A stretch of DNA of 64,000 nt from Microbacterium sp. W4I20 (GTDB lineage: Bacteria; Actinomycetota; Actinomycetes; Actinomycetales; Microbacteriaceae), in the NCBI RefSeq assembly GCF_030816505.1, contig NZ_JAUSYB010000001.1, positions 1,426,001 to 1,490,000 on the forward strand. The letters run 5' to 3'. Positions 1 through 7,903 of this stretch are shown here, one piece after another. The stretch's first letter is position 1, and each line of letters starts with the position of its first letter. The position numbers and the translations under genes were made by a program. The notes beneath the pieces were generated by a model that did no database searches, was not told the DNA's origin, and saw nothing but the letters and a program-made list of their open reading frames with translations.

Positions 1-230
1 GCGGTCTCCGGGTAAGGCGCCAGCAGCGGTGCGAGCGCGGAGACGAGCAGGAAGGCGAGGACGATGACGGCGCCGATCCATGCCGTCGGATTGCGGCGGA
101 GCCTGCGGAACACGTCGCGCCAGAAGCCGCCGGGTCCGTCGTTCAGATTGGCCTGAGCGATGGCGACGGTGTCGATGCTGCCGCCGCTCTCCGCCGACGG
201 GCCCTGGGCGGGTGGGAGTGCGATGCTCAT
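1..230 (-). CDS. Oligopeptide-type ABC permease, DppC/OppC-like (N-terminal part, cut by window edge)
   Basis: The visible 76 codons encode the N-terminal part of a second inner-membrane permease of a peptide/nickel-type ABC importer. A polar N-terminus is followed by FRRLRRNPTAWIG and a hydrophobic segment ending in LLAPYPET, the usual start of the OppC_N domain. The ATG at 230 is preceded by a strong Shine-Dalgarno (AAGGAGG on the minus strand). It lies 34 nt downstream of the OppB-like permease, so it is the third gene of that operon. The rest of the protein and any ATPases lie to the left of the window. Substrate cannot be read from this fragment. Confidence 0.88.
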   Translation of the reverse strand, partial: MSIALPPAQGPSAESGGSIDTVAIAQANLNDGPGGFWRDVFRRLRRNPTAWIGAVIVLAFLLVSALAPLLAPYPET

Positions 231-264
231 GACACGACCTCCTTATGAGAGGGGGAGAGGGACA

Positions 265-1269
265 TCACTGGACCCTCACTCTCGGATCGATGAAGCTGTA
301 GGACACGTCGACCGCCAGGTTGATCAAGGCGTACGCGATCGCGATGAAGATGATGAATCCCTGGAGCACCGGGAAGTCCCGGGTGAAGATCGCCCTCGCC
401 AGGAACGAACCGATGCCGGGGAACGCGAACACCGTCTCGGTGAGGACCGCTCCGGAGATGAGCAGACCGGTCTGCAGACCGATCGTGGTGATGACCGGGA
501 GCATGGCGTTGCGCAGGATGAAGCGGCTGCGCAGCGTGGACGAGCCGACGCCCTTGGCGCGACCGGTGCGCACGTAGTCCGCGTTCTGCACCTCGAGGAC
601 GCTGGCCCTCGTGATGCGCACGATGATCGCGAGCGGGATGGTGCCGAGAGCGAGCGCCGGCAGGATGAGATGCAGGATCGCGTCCCACGAGGCGTCGAAC
701 TCCCCCGTGATGATGCCGTCCCACACGTAGAAGCCGGTGGGATGCGTCGCGTCTATTCGGGGGTTCTGCCGGCCGTCCGAGGGCAGCCAGCCCAGCTGCA
801 CCGCGAAGATGTACTTCAGGATGAAGGCCAGGAAGAAGACCGGGATGGTGATGCCGACCAGGCTCAGCACGACGGACGCGTGGTCGGTGAACTTGCCGTG
901 GCGGCGGGCGGCCCAGTAGCCGAGCGGGATGCCGACGCCGATCGCGAAGATCAGCGCCATGACGCTCAGTTCGAGCGTGGCCGGAAAGCGGCGGAAGAAC
1001 TCCTCCACCACGGGCCTGTTCGTCTGGATCGATGCTCCGAAGTCGCCCTGGAGCAGGCGGCCGATCCAGATGAAGTACTGCTCGAGGAGCGGCCGGTCGA
1101 AGCCGTACAGCTCGTTGACTCTGGCGATGGCATCCGGGGTCGCCTTCTCACCGAGAAGGGCGACGGCGGGTCCGCCGGGAAGAGCCCTGACCCAGGCGAA
1201 CAGCAGGATGCTGAGGCCGAGCAGGGTGGGGATGAGGAACAGCAGTCGCCTGCCGATGGTGCGCAGCAA
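265..1269 (-). CDS. Oligopeptide-type ABC permease, DppB/OppB-like
   Basis: Membrane permease subunit that forms, with the DppC-like protein, the channel of a family-5 ABC importer. The protein begins LLRTIGRRLLFLIPTLLG, carries the typical PGGP segment after the first helix, and has about six membrane segments. The C-terminal DPRVRVQ is typical of the family. I choose the TTG at 1269 (334 aa) because GGAG lies 5-6 nt upstream. An in-frame ATG at 1335 would place the start inside the perfect hairpin at 1299-1335, making it unlikely. The gene follows the solute-binding protein gene by about 86 nt, with that hairpin between them. Start codon is the least certain point. Confidence 0.9.
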   Translation of the reverse strand: MLRTIGRRLLFLIPTLLGLSILLFAWVRALPGGPAVALLGEKATPDAIARVNELYGFDRPLLEQYFIWIGRLLQGDFGASIQTNRPVVEEFFRRFPATLELSVMALIFAIGVGIPLGYWAARRHGKFTDHASVVLSLVGITIPVFFLAFILKYIFAVQLGWLPSDGRQNPRIDATHPTGFYVWDGIITGEFDASWDAILHLILPALALGTIPLAIIVRITRASVLEVQNADYVRTGRAKGVGSSTLRSRFILRNAMLPVITTIGLQTGLLISGAVLTETVFAFPGIGSFLARAIFTRDFPVLQGFIIFIAIAYALINLAVDVSYSFIDPRVRVQ

Positions 1270-1298
1270 AGAGATCTCCGATGATCGGAAGGTACGCC

Positions 1299-1335
1299 GT
1301 GTTCCGGTTCTCGCGATGTACGAGAACCGGAACAC
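1299..1335 (-). terminator. Perfect 15-bp hairpin between binding-protein and permease genes
   Basis: Two 15-nt arms (1299-1313 and 1321-1335) are exact inverse complements around a 7-nt loop, and no T-run follows. It sits 20 nt after the stop of the solute-binding protein gene and before the permease start. Such internal hairpins usually act as partial terminators or 3-prime protectors that leave more mRNA for the binding protein than for the membrane subunits. That role is inferred here. Confidence 0.75.
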
Positions 1336-1355
1336 GGCTCCTCAGATGGTCAGAC

Positions 1356-3029
1356 CTACTTGGTGAGGACGATGTCCGTGAAGACCTCGTCGTTCACCGG
1401 GCTTGCCGGGTAGCTCTCCACGCGCGGGTCGAACGCGAGGGTCGGCGCCGGGTGCGCGAGCGGGACACCGGGGATGAACTGCGCGACATCCTCGTTGATC
1501 TCCTCGTACAGCGGGGTCTGCTCCTCGAGGCTCGAGACACCGCGCGCCTCGGCCAGCTTCTGGAACAGCTCCGGGTTGTCGAAGCCCCACTCGGAGCCCT
1601 TCTGACCGAAGAACACGCCGACGAAGTTGTCGGTGTCGTTGTAGTCACCGGTCCAGCCGAGCAGGTGGATGCCGTGGTCCGAGGTGCCGGTGGTGCGGTC
1701 GAGGTACTCGACCCACTCCTCCGAGACCGGGGTGGTCTCCACGCCGACCTCCGAGAGCTGCGAGGACAGCACCGTGAAGATCTGCTCGGGGTCCGGCATG
1801 TACGGACGCGAGACGTTGACCGGGTAGTTGAAGTCGAGCTTCAGCGGGTTCGCCTCGTCGTAGCCTGCCTCGGCGAGCAGTTCCTTCGCCTTCTCGGGGT
1901 CGTAGTCGTAGGTGGTGACGTCGGGGTTGTACCCGTTGACGACCTCCGGGACGAACTCGATCGCCTTCTTCGTGCCCTCGGGCAGGACCTGGGTGATCAG
2001 CGCATCCTTGTCGATCGCGTAGGAGAGCGCCTCACGGACCTTCGGGTCCTGCAGCTCCGGCACGGCCTGGTTGAACGCGAGGTACAGGATCGTGAACGGC
2101 GGGCGCGACACCATGGTGAAGCCGTCGTCCTCGAGTGCCTTGGTGTCGGCCGGACCGACGAGGTCGTAGCCGTCGATCGAGCCGGACTCGAGCGCCTGGC
2201 GGCGAGCGGTCGGGTCGTCGATGGTGCGGAAGATGATCTCGTCGACCTGTCCCTTGTCGCCCCAATAGTCGTCGTACGCCTTGAGCGTGACCTGCTCGCC
2301 CGGTGCCCACTCGTCGAACTGGTAGGGGCCGGTGCCGACCGGGTGACCCATCGCGTACTCGGACAGTTGCGGAGCCTCGGCGGAGCCGCCGACCTCATCC
2401 GCGCCGAACTCCTCCAGCGCCGACGGGCTCTGCATCCCGAAGGACGGCAGCGACAGCGAGGGGATGAAACCGGCGAAGGGCTTGTTCAGCTCGATGGTGA
2501 CCTTCGAGTCGCCGTCGGCGGTGCAGGACTTGTAGACCGCGTCCACGGCGTTCGAGGCGTAGCCCTTGAAGAGCTTGTTGTAGTAGTAGCCGAAGGCCTC
2601 GGACGCGGCCAGGCCCGTCCAGTTGAACCAGCGGTCGAAGTTGAAGCAGACGGCCTCGGCGTTGAACGGCGTGCCGTCGTGGAAGGTGACACCCTCCTTG
2701 AGGGTGAAGGTGTGCGACATGCCGTCCTCCGCCGACTCCCAGCTCTCGGCGAGCAGCGGAGCGGGGTCTGCGGTGCCGGGCTCGGTGCCGACGAGGCCCT
2801 CGAACATCTGACGCGAGACGCGGAACGTCTCGCCGTCCTGAGCGAAGGCCGGGTCGAGGCTCGCCGGATCGGAGGAAGCAGCGAAGACGAACGTGCCGTC
2901 GACGTCACCAGCGGGTTCGTCTCCGTTGTCGCCGCGGTCGCTGGCGACGCATCCCGCCAGGGCGAGAGCAGCGATCGTTGCTCCGGTGATGGCGATGATC
3001 CCCCGCCGTCGTGTGACTGTGTGGTGCAT
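1356..3029 (-). CDS. Oligopeptide-type ABC solute-binding lipoprotein (family 5)
   Basis: Captures peptide-like or related solutes outside the membrane and hands them to the adjacent DppBC-like permeases. The 557-aa product has an N-terminal signal (TRRRGIIAITGATIAALALA) ending in lipobox LAGC with the lipidated Cys at residue 27. The body is a standard SBP_bac_5 protein: SSDPASLDPAFAQD, then LAESWESAEDGMSHTFTLKE near the start of the domain. The ATG at 3029 has AGGGAAGG upstream. The gene is first in the operon, followed by a hairpin and the two permease genes. The real ligand (oligopeptide, dipeptide, opine, sugar) cannot be told from the sequence. Confidence 0.93.
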   Translation of the reverse strand: MHHTVTRRRGIIAITGATIAALALAGCVASDRGDNGDEPAGDVDGTFVFAASSDPASLDPAFAQDGETFRVSRQMFEGLVGTEPGTADPAPLLAESWESAEDGMSHTFTLKEGVTFHDGTPFNAEAVCFNFDRWFNWTGLAASEAFGYYYNKLFKGYASNAVDAVYKSCTADGDSKVTIELNKPFAGFIPSLSLPSFGMQSPSALEEFGADEVGGSAEAPQLSEYAMGHPVGTGPYQFDEWAPGEQVTLKAYDDYWGDKGQVDEIIFRTIDDPTARRQALESGSIDGYDLVGPADTKALEDDGFTMVSRPPFTILYLAFNQAVPELQDPKVREALSYAIDKDALITQVLPEGTKKAIEFVPEVVNGYNPDVTTYDYDPEKAKELLAEAGYDEANPLKLDFNYPVNVSRPYMPDPEQIFTVLSSQLSEVGVETTPVSEEWVEYLDRTTGTSDHGIHLLGWTGDYNDTDNFVGVFFGQKGSEWGFDNPELFQKLAEARGVSSLEEQTPLYEEINEDVAQFIPGVPLAHPAPTLAFDPRVESYPASPVNDEVFTDIVLTK

Positions 3030-3063
3030 TCTGTGACCTTCCCTGTAGGGCGCTTCTGTGCAC

Positions 3064-3131
3064 GTCCCGGAGCCTCTTCGCTCCGGACACGGTGATTCCT
3101 TGACGCTACCCAGTGAATTCTCAGATACCAA
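3064..3131 (-). promoter_or_regulatory. Promoter of the oligopeptide ABC operon with 5-prime UTR hairpin
   Basis: On the minus strand TTGGTA (3131-3126), a 17-nt spacer and TAGCGT (3108-3103) form a sigma70-type promoter. About 70 nt of leader follow before the ATG at 3029. The leader holds a 7-bp hairpin (CCGGAGC/GCTCCGG, 3067-3086). This is one of the leadered promoters in the window, in contrast to the many leaderless ones. Confidence 0.55.
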
Positions 3132-3254
3132 ACAACCGCATGTTTCGATCCGGTATCGACCGCTTGCGGTGCGGGAGGCCTCGGCGTGGGCGAGATCGGC
3201 TCCTCCGGGGAGGCGCACGGCTTCCTCTCCGTCGCCATGGGTAGGCTCCCGAGC

Positions 3255-4502
3255 ATGGTTCGCAGTCAGAAGCGCGGTGGGCGCGACACGGTCGCCCGGC
3301 ACGCCACCCTCCCCACGCCGAGCGCCGGGAAGACGTTCCTGAAGTTCTTCGGCATCTCGCTCGGGGTGATCCTCGTCTCCGCCGTCGCGGTCGGCGCGTT
3401 CGTCGTGACCGACCTCTTCAACCGGGTCGGTGACGATGCGGAGGTGCTCGAGGGGTCGTCCGAGGTCCAGCCTCCGACGGTCGGCGCCTTCCCCGCGGAT
3501 CAGGCGTTCAGCATCATGGTCGTCGGCACGGACGAGTGCGGCGAGATCACGACGCAGCTTCTCGGCCCGCGCTGCTCCGAGGCCGATGGAGGGGTGCTCA
3601 ACGACGTGAACCTCCTCATCCATGTCTCCGCCGAGCCCCGCAACGTGACCGTGGTCTCCCTCCCCCGCGACCTCGGCGTCCCGGTGCCGGAGTGCACGCG
3701 GAAGGACGGATCCGTCGCGTCCTCGATGTCGAAGCAGCCCATCAATTCGATCTTCGACCACGCCGGACTCTCGTGCGTCGTGAAGACCGTGAGTGTGCTC
3801 GGTGACATCCCGATCGACTTCGCCGCCAAGATCAGCTTCGACGGGGTGATGGAGATCACCGATGCGATCGGCGGTGTCGAGGTCTGCATCGGCGGCGAGG
3901 GTATCCGCGACCCCAAGACGGACATCGACTGGGCCGCAGGCCCTCGCACGATCTCCGGCTACGACGCCCTGAAGTTCATCCGCACGCGCAACGGCGTCGG
4001 CGACGGCAGTGACCTGGCGCGCATCTCCAACCAGCAGCAGTACATGTCGCGGCTGGCGAAGAAGATCCTGAGCGAGGAGACGCTGACCGACGTGCCGAAG
4101 GTGCTCCGGCTCGCGAACGCGGTCGCCGACAACATCGTGCCGAGCGAGTCGCTGAGCGACCCGCTCCGGCTGGCCCAGCTCGCGCTCGCGCTGAACGACG
4201 TGCCGTTCAGCGACTTCGTGTTCGTGCAGTACCCCAACGTCGGCGACCCCGAGAACTCGAACAAGGTCGTGCCGAACGAGCAGGCGGCCGAGGCGCTGTG
4301 GGCTGCGATGAAGTCCGGGCAGCCGCTCCAGCTGACCGGCGATGTCACGACCCACGAGGGTGTCGAACTGGTGACGCCGGCTCCTGAAGCGACGCCGGAC
4401 CCCACGTCCACGGAGACCTCGGCGCCCCGATCGACGCTGCCGCCGGAGATCTCCGGGCAGACCGCCGAACAGGAGACCTGCGCCAACGGCAGGCAGAACT
4501 GA
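3255..4502 (+). CDS. LytR-CpsA-Psr (LCP) family cell-wall glycopolymer transferase
   Basis: LCP enzymes attach undecaprenyl-linked glycopolymers (teichoic or teichuronic acids, arabinogalactan-like polymers) to peptidoglycan on the outer face of the membrane. The 415-aa protein has a short basic cytoplasmic N-terminus, one membrane anchor near residues 30-50 (FGISLGVILVSAVAVGAFVV), then the LCP domain. Visible family motifs are MVVGTDE, DVNLLIHV, VVSLPRDLGVPVPE (with the conserved Arg-Asp) and the downstream GYDALKFIRTRNGVGDGSD segment. The C-terminal tail is Pro/Thr/Ser-rich. ATG 3255 is chosen because TAGGCT lies 7 nt upstream, a leaderless arrangement; an earlier in-frame ATG would precede that promoter. 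Confidence 0.92.
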   Translation: MVRSQKRGGRDTVARHATLPTPSAGKTFLKFFGISLGVILVSAVAVGAFVVTDLFNRVGDDAEVLEGSSEVQPPTVGAFPADQAFSIMVVGTDECGEITTQLLGPRCSEADGGVLNDVNLLIHVSAEPRNVTVVSLPRDLGVPVPECTRKDGSVASSMSKQPINSIFDHAGLSCVVKTVSVLGDIPIDFAAKISFDGVMEITDAIGGVEVCIGGEGIRDPKTDIDWAAGPRTISGYDALKFIRTRNGVGDGSDLARISNQQQYMSRLAKKILSEETLTDVPKVLRLANAVADNIVPSESLSDPLRLAQLALALNDVPFSDFVFVQYPNVGDPENSNKVVPNEQAAEALWAAMKSGQPLQLTGDVTTHEGVELVTPAPEATPDPTSTETSAPRSTLPPEISGQTAEQETCANGRQN

Positions 4503-4534
4503 CCGCGTCCGACTGAGCGCGTAGGCTCGAGCGC

Positions 4535-5395
4535 ATGGGCCGGACGCGATCGCGAGACACCGAGCATCCGCAGGCCCGGCTCGACCACGGCGGCATCGCC
4601 CGGATCGTGCCGTCCGAGTTCACCAGCGGCTTCGAGCTCATCGTCGACGACACCCCGCAGTCGCACGTCGACCTCGACGACCCGACGCACCTGCACTTCG
4701 AGTACATCGTGCGCATGGGTGCCGTCATCGACCAGCTTCCCGAGGGTCCGCTGACCGCCGTGCACCTGGGGGCGGGGGCCCTCACCATCCCCCGCTACAT
4801 CGACGCCACCCGTCCGGGGTCGCGCCAGCAGGTCATCGAACTCGAGGCTCCGCTCGCGCAGCTCGTCCGCGAGCATCTCCCCTTGCCGAAGAGCGCGGGT
4901 ATCCGCATCCGGATCGGCGATGCGCGCGAGGGCGTGTCCCGCCTGCCCGCCGCCCTGCACGCACAGTGCGATCTCGTCGTGTCGGACGTGTACTCGGGCG
5001 CGCAGACGCCTGCGCACCTGACCAGCATCGAGTTCTACCGCGAGCTGTCGGCCCTCCTCGCCCCGAGAGGCGTGCTGCTGGTCAACGTCGCCGACGGGCC
5101 GGGCTTGGCGTTCGCGCGGCGGCAGGCGGCCACGATCGCCGAGGTGCTGCCCGAGATCGGCATCCTCGCCGACACGCAGGTACTCAAGGGCCGCCGCTTC
5201 GGCAACCTCGTGATCGCCGCATCCGCCGCTCCCCTGCCGACCGAATGGCTGCCGCGCATGCTCGCCGCCGGTCCGCATCCCGCGAAGATCGCCCAGGGTG
5301 CGGAGGTGCAGGCCTTCGTGCAGGGTGCCCGGATCGTGACGGATGCCGACGCCGTGGCGTCGCCCCGACCCAACGCCTCGCTCTTCCTCCGCTGA
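4535..5395 (+). CDS. Spermidine-synthase-like (fused-MFS/spermidine synthase family) protein
   Basis: A 286-aa protein with the Rossmann methyltransferase-like fold of spermidine synthases. GAVIDQLPEGPLTAVHLGAG is the nucleotide-binding strand and glycine loop. QQVIELEAPLAQLV and IGDAREGVSRLPA follow, then CDLVVSDVYSGAQTPAHLTS, which resembles the catalytic-loop region. It lacks the N-terminal transporter part seen in fused homologues. Actinobacteria carry many such proteins annotated spermidine synthase with no proven polyamine activity, so the reaction is uncertain. The start at 4535 follows TAGGCT by 7 nt. It lies 32 nt after the LCP gene but appears to have its own leaderless promoter. 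A large hairpin follows. Confidence 0.8.
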   Translation: MGRTRSRDTEHPQARLDHGGIARIVPSEFTSGFELIVDDTPQSHVDLDDPTHLHFEYIVRMGAVIDQLPEGPLTAVHLGAGALTIPRYIDATRPGSRQQVIELEAPLAQLVREHLPLPKSAGIRIRIGDAREGVSRLPAALHAQCDLVVSDVYSGAQTPAHLTSIEFYRELSALLAPRGVLLVNVADGPGLAFARRQAATIAEVLPEIGILADTQVLKGRRFGNLVIAASAAPLPTEWLPRMLAAGPHPAKIAQGAEVQAFVQGARIVTDADAVASPRPNASLFLR

Positions 5396-5419
5396 CCTGG
5401 CGCACTGCGTCGTCACGCT

Positions 5420-5488
5420 CTGCGGACGCTGTCACGATCAGCGGATGCTTTCGCGCGAAGCATCCGCTGATCGTGAACTGCTCCGCAG
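5420..5488. terminator. Long intergenic hairpin, 19-bp perfect core
   Basis: Arms 5432-5450 and 5458-5476 are exact inverse complements with a 7-nt loop (TCGCGCG). The pairing resumes outside with CTGCGGA (5420-5426) and TCCGCAG (5482-5488). It lies between two plus-strand genes and has no T-run. It is longer than most intrinsic terminators and contains GGATGC/GCATCC in the arms. The role could be transcription termination or a palindromic repeat element. Confidence 0.7.
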
Positions 5489-5597
5489 ATCGTTCCCGAG
5501 AGGACTTCGGGAACGGATGCCGACGCGCAAGGCGCGCCGCCCGGACGAGGTCGTACCCGGCAGGCAGACTGGACGGGGACGCCGCGGAAGGAGAGCA

Positions 5598-6125
5598 ATG
5601 AGTTTGATCCAGGGATACGACCAGGAGACCCTCCGTGAGCGTGTCGATGTCGCCGAGTGCGCCGCGCGTCTTGCAGAGATCGAGTCGCAGCGCAGCCTTC
5701 CCGCGCTCCTCGAGCGCGTGTGGCTGCTCAAGGTGCTCGATCGCCTCGACGAGGCCCTCGTGCTGGCCGACGAGACCGTGCGACAGGCACGCATGGCGGG
5801 CACGCGCAAAGACGTGCTGAGGGCACGGGTGCTGCACGCCACGATCCTGCAGTACCGCGGCTCGTACGCCGCCGCGGAGCAGGAGCTGGCGACGTGCGCC
5901 GACGAGGCCGAGGGGCAGCGGTGGGTCTCGATCGCGGCGTTCGCGCACCACCATCACGGCAAGAACGCCTATGACGCGGGCGACTTCGAGACGGCCAGGG
6001 AGAGCTTCAAGCGCTCCCTATTCCTGCGGCGCGAATCGGGTGCCGAGGACAAGGACCTCGAGACCGCCCTGCTCGCGATCGAGGCGGCCGAGCGTCGGCG
6101 TTCCACGCAGCTCGTCGCGGGCTGA
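5598..6125 (+). CDS. Tetratricopeptide-repeat-like helical protein
   Basis: A 175-aa soluble protein made of paired amphipathic helices. Segments such as LLERVWLLKVLDRLDEALVL, RARVLHATILQYRGSYAAAE, AAFAHHHHGKNAYDAGDFET and ARESFKRSLFLRRESGAE have the spacing of TPR repeats (small residues at the conserved positions, A/G-x-Y and ALxL). The N-terminal HGKNAYDAGDFETARESF repeat is the clearest. No enzymatic motif is visible, so the likely job is protein-protein binding. The ATG at 5598 is preceded by GGAAGGAGAG. The partner is unknown. Confidence 0.8.
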   Translation: MSLIQGYDQETLRERVDVAECAARLAEIESQRSLPALLERVWLLKVLDRLDEALVLADETVRQARMAGTRKDVLRARVLHATILQYRGSYAAAEQELATCADEAEGQRWVSIAAFAHHHHGKNAYDAGDFETARESFKRSLFLRRESGAEDKDLETALLAIEAAERRRSTQLVAG

Positions 6126-6170
6126 GCACGCCTGACCCGCGATGTCGGCGGGATGGCCTAGCCTGATCGC

Positions 6171-6659
6171 ATGGCGGAACTTGACCGTGTGCGCATCTGG
6201 GGCGAGGCACTGATCAGGATGCATCTCGATGACAGCTGGTCCTTCGACTTCGACCATGCGAAGCGCCGTGCCGGACTCTGCGACTACACGAAGAAGCGCA
6301 TCACCGTGTCGCGATATCTCGCGGCGCGGTTCGACGATGACGAGATCCATCAGGTGCTGCTGCACGAGGTGGCGCACGCGATGGCCGGGCACACGGCGGC
6401 CCACGGTGCGGCGTGGAAGCGCGTCGCGCGCGACATCGGCTACGTCGGCGGCACCACGCATCGGGGTGAGACCGCGGTCGAACTCGCACCGTGGGTCGGC
6501 CGCTGCCCCGCCGGGCACGTGACGTATCGGCACCGTCGTCCGACGCGAGCCACATCCTGTGCACGATGCTCGCGCACGTTCGATCAACGGCACGTGTTCG
6601 CCTGGACGCGACGCGAGATCACGACCGACACCCGGCTCGCCGCGCAGATGTCGCGCTGA
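6171..6659 (+). CDS. SprT-like zinc metalloprotein
   Basis: A 162-aa SprT-family protein. The zinc-peptidase signature HEVAHAMAGH lies at residues 65-74 (catalytic HExxH 65-69), followed by a third His in GAAWKRVA/GTTH context. A C-terminal zinc-ribbon-like part has Cys pairs in GRCPAGH and SCARCSRTF. SprT/Spartan proteins of eukaryotes cut DNA-protein crosslinks; the bacterial ones are much less studied, so that role is only a family inference. ATG 6171 follows TAGCCT by 6 nt, again a leaderless start. No obvious operon partner. Confidence 0.85.
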   Translation: MAELDRVRIWGEALIRMHLDDSWSFDFDHAKRRAGLCDYTKKRITVSRYLAARFDDDEIHQVLLHEVAHAMAGHTAAHGAAWKRVARDIGYVGGTTHRGETAVELAPWVGRCPAGHVTYRHRRPTRATSCARCSRTFDQRHVFAWTRREITTDTRLAAQMSR

Positions 6660-6666
6660 GAGGTTC

Positions 6667-7095
6667 TCAGTCCGAGCGGGGATCCGCGTCGTCGGAGGCT
6701 TCGACTGCATCCGGGTCACCGGCTGTGCTCCCGGACGCGGCGCGTCGCCGACGCAGCAGGGCGGCCAGTGCCCGCCATCCGAGGAGGAAGACGCCGAGGA
6801 CGAGCGTCGCGACGATGATGAACGGCAGCTCCGCGGTGTCGCCGCTGAGCACGCGCACGAGCAGGCCGGCCGCCACGGTAACGACCCACACCACCGCGCC
6901 CCACGCGAGCGACCACGGTCGCCGCGGTCGGCCCGGAAGCAGGGCGGCGAGAAGGTGGCCGAGGAGCAGTCCGACCAGGAACGGCCATGCGGTGAGCAGG
7001 AATCCCGCGGGATCCTCGTCGTGCGACGCGCGGCCGATCGCGGCGAAGACGAGCACGAACAGGGCGTCGACGATGACAGCGGGAAGGTACCTCAT
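6667..7095 (-). CDS. DUF3054 membrane protein
   Basis: A 142-aa protein with four predicted membrane segments (residues about 7-22, 34-54, 66-83, 92-112) and a charged, acidic C-terminal tail ending DDADPRSD. The N-terminal DALFVLVFAAIGRASHDEDP followed by AWPFLVGLLLGHLL matches the DUF3054 family, which has no known function. The start at 7095 follows TAGGGT by 6 nt on the minus strand. It is convergent with the SprT-like gene, the two stops being only 7 nt apart with no room for a separate terminator. Confidence 0.82.
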   Translation of the reverse strand: MRYLPAVIVDALFVLVFAAIGRASHDEDPAGFLLTAWPFLVGLLLGHLLAALLPGRPRRPWSLAWGAVVWVVTVAAGLLVRVLSGDTAELPFIIVATLVLGVFLLGWRALAALLRRRRAASGSTAGDPDAVEASDDADPRSD

Positions 7096-7226
7096 GCCAC
7101 GACCCTACGTCGCGGGCGCAGCCCCCGCGCACACCCCGCGGCTGAGGAGGAGAACTCCGTGAGGGGCGGATGCCGGCGCCGAGCTCGTCCTCCCATCCCG
7201 GCGGAGTCCGCCCGACGACCGGGGCC

Positions 7227-7889
7227 TCAGACGAACCGGGTGAACCGACCGCTGCTCAGGACCGGAACAGCGTCGACGGCGTCGAGCACCGCGGCATCCG
7301 TCGTCGAGGACGGCACCACGCCGGATGCCGCCATGCGCGCAGTCGACGGCACACCGATCTCGAGCTCGCGTGCCGAACCGCTCGCGGTGAGCAGGTGCCG
7401 CATCGCACGCCGCAGGGCGCGGAAGCCCTCGGCGGCGACCGCGGCGTCGGGCGCGGTGTGGTCGATACCCAGGTCGGTGAGCGCCGCCACGATCGCGCCG
7501 GCCCCGAGCTGATCCTCGACCGCAAACCGCAGACCACCCGCGGGATCGACCTCGCCCGCCGCGATGATCGCGACCGAGGTGCGGGCCTGCCGCCGTTCCT
7601 GCACGGTCTGCACGGCGCGGGCCACGGCCGAGGCGTTGCGGATGCCGCCGACGAACACGGTCTCCGCGGCGTCCGCCGCAGCCGATGCCACCGCCGCACC
7701 ATTGCTCGACCACTCGACCGCGTCGGCCAGCTCGATCTCGGCGCCCGCGGCGACAGCATCCGCCATGGTCGAGGAGAACCGCAGCACGTCGACGACCACG
7801 ACGATGTCGGCGGGGGCCAGCCGGGCGAGGCCCGCGGTCCCCCAGTCGAGGCGGACCTGGTACGTGGACTGATCGAACGGCGACGGCAT
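7227..7889 (-). CDS. 2-phosphosulfolactate phosphatase-like protein (ComB family)
   Basis: A 220-aa ComB-like protein. In methanogens ComB removes phosphate from 2-phosphosulfolactate during coenzyme M synthesis. Recognisable segments are IVVVVDVLRFSSTMADAV near residues 30-47, FVGGIRNASAVARAV, VAIIAAGE, and VEDQLGAGAIVAAL, where the acidic residues of the Mg-dependent site would lie. No other coenzyme M genes are present, so the substrate in this organism is probably different or the pathway is partial. The start at 7889 has TAGGCT 6 nt upstream. The gene stands alone, followed by the exporter pair on the same strand upstream of it. Confidence 0.78.
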   Translation of the reverse strand: MPSPFDQSTYQVRLDWGTAGLARLAPADIVVVVDVLRFSSTMADAVAAGAEIELADAVEWSSNGAAVASAAADAAETVFVGGIRNASAVARAVQTVQERRQARTSVAIIAAGEVDPAGGLRFAVEDQLGAGAIVAALTDLGIDHTAPDAAVAAEGFRALRRAMRHLLTASGSARELEIGVPSTARMAASGVVPSSTTDAAVLDAVDAVPVLSSGRFTRFV

Positions 7890-7903
7890 CCGTCCAGCCT
7901 AAA

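Noticed and set aside
1281..3095. Long plus-strand reading frame of 604 codons opposite the peptide-binding protein
   Set aside because: Its sequence is the Arg/Asp/Val-rich low-complexity type produced by reading a high-GC gene on the other strand; the minus-strand frame has a full family-5 binding protein with signal peptide.
4535..5395. Polyamine biosynthesis (speE) as name for the spermidine-synthase-like gene
   Set aside because: Fold motifs match, but no other polyamine gene is nearby and many actinobacterial relatives have no proven polyamine activity.
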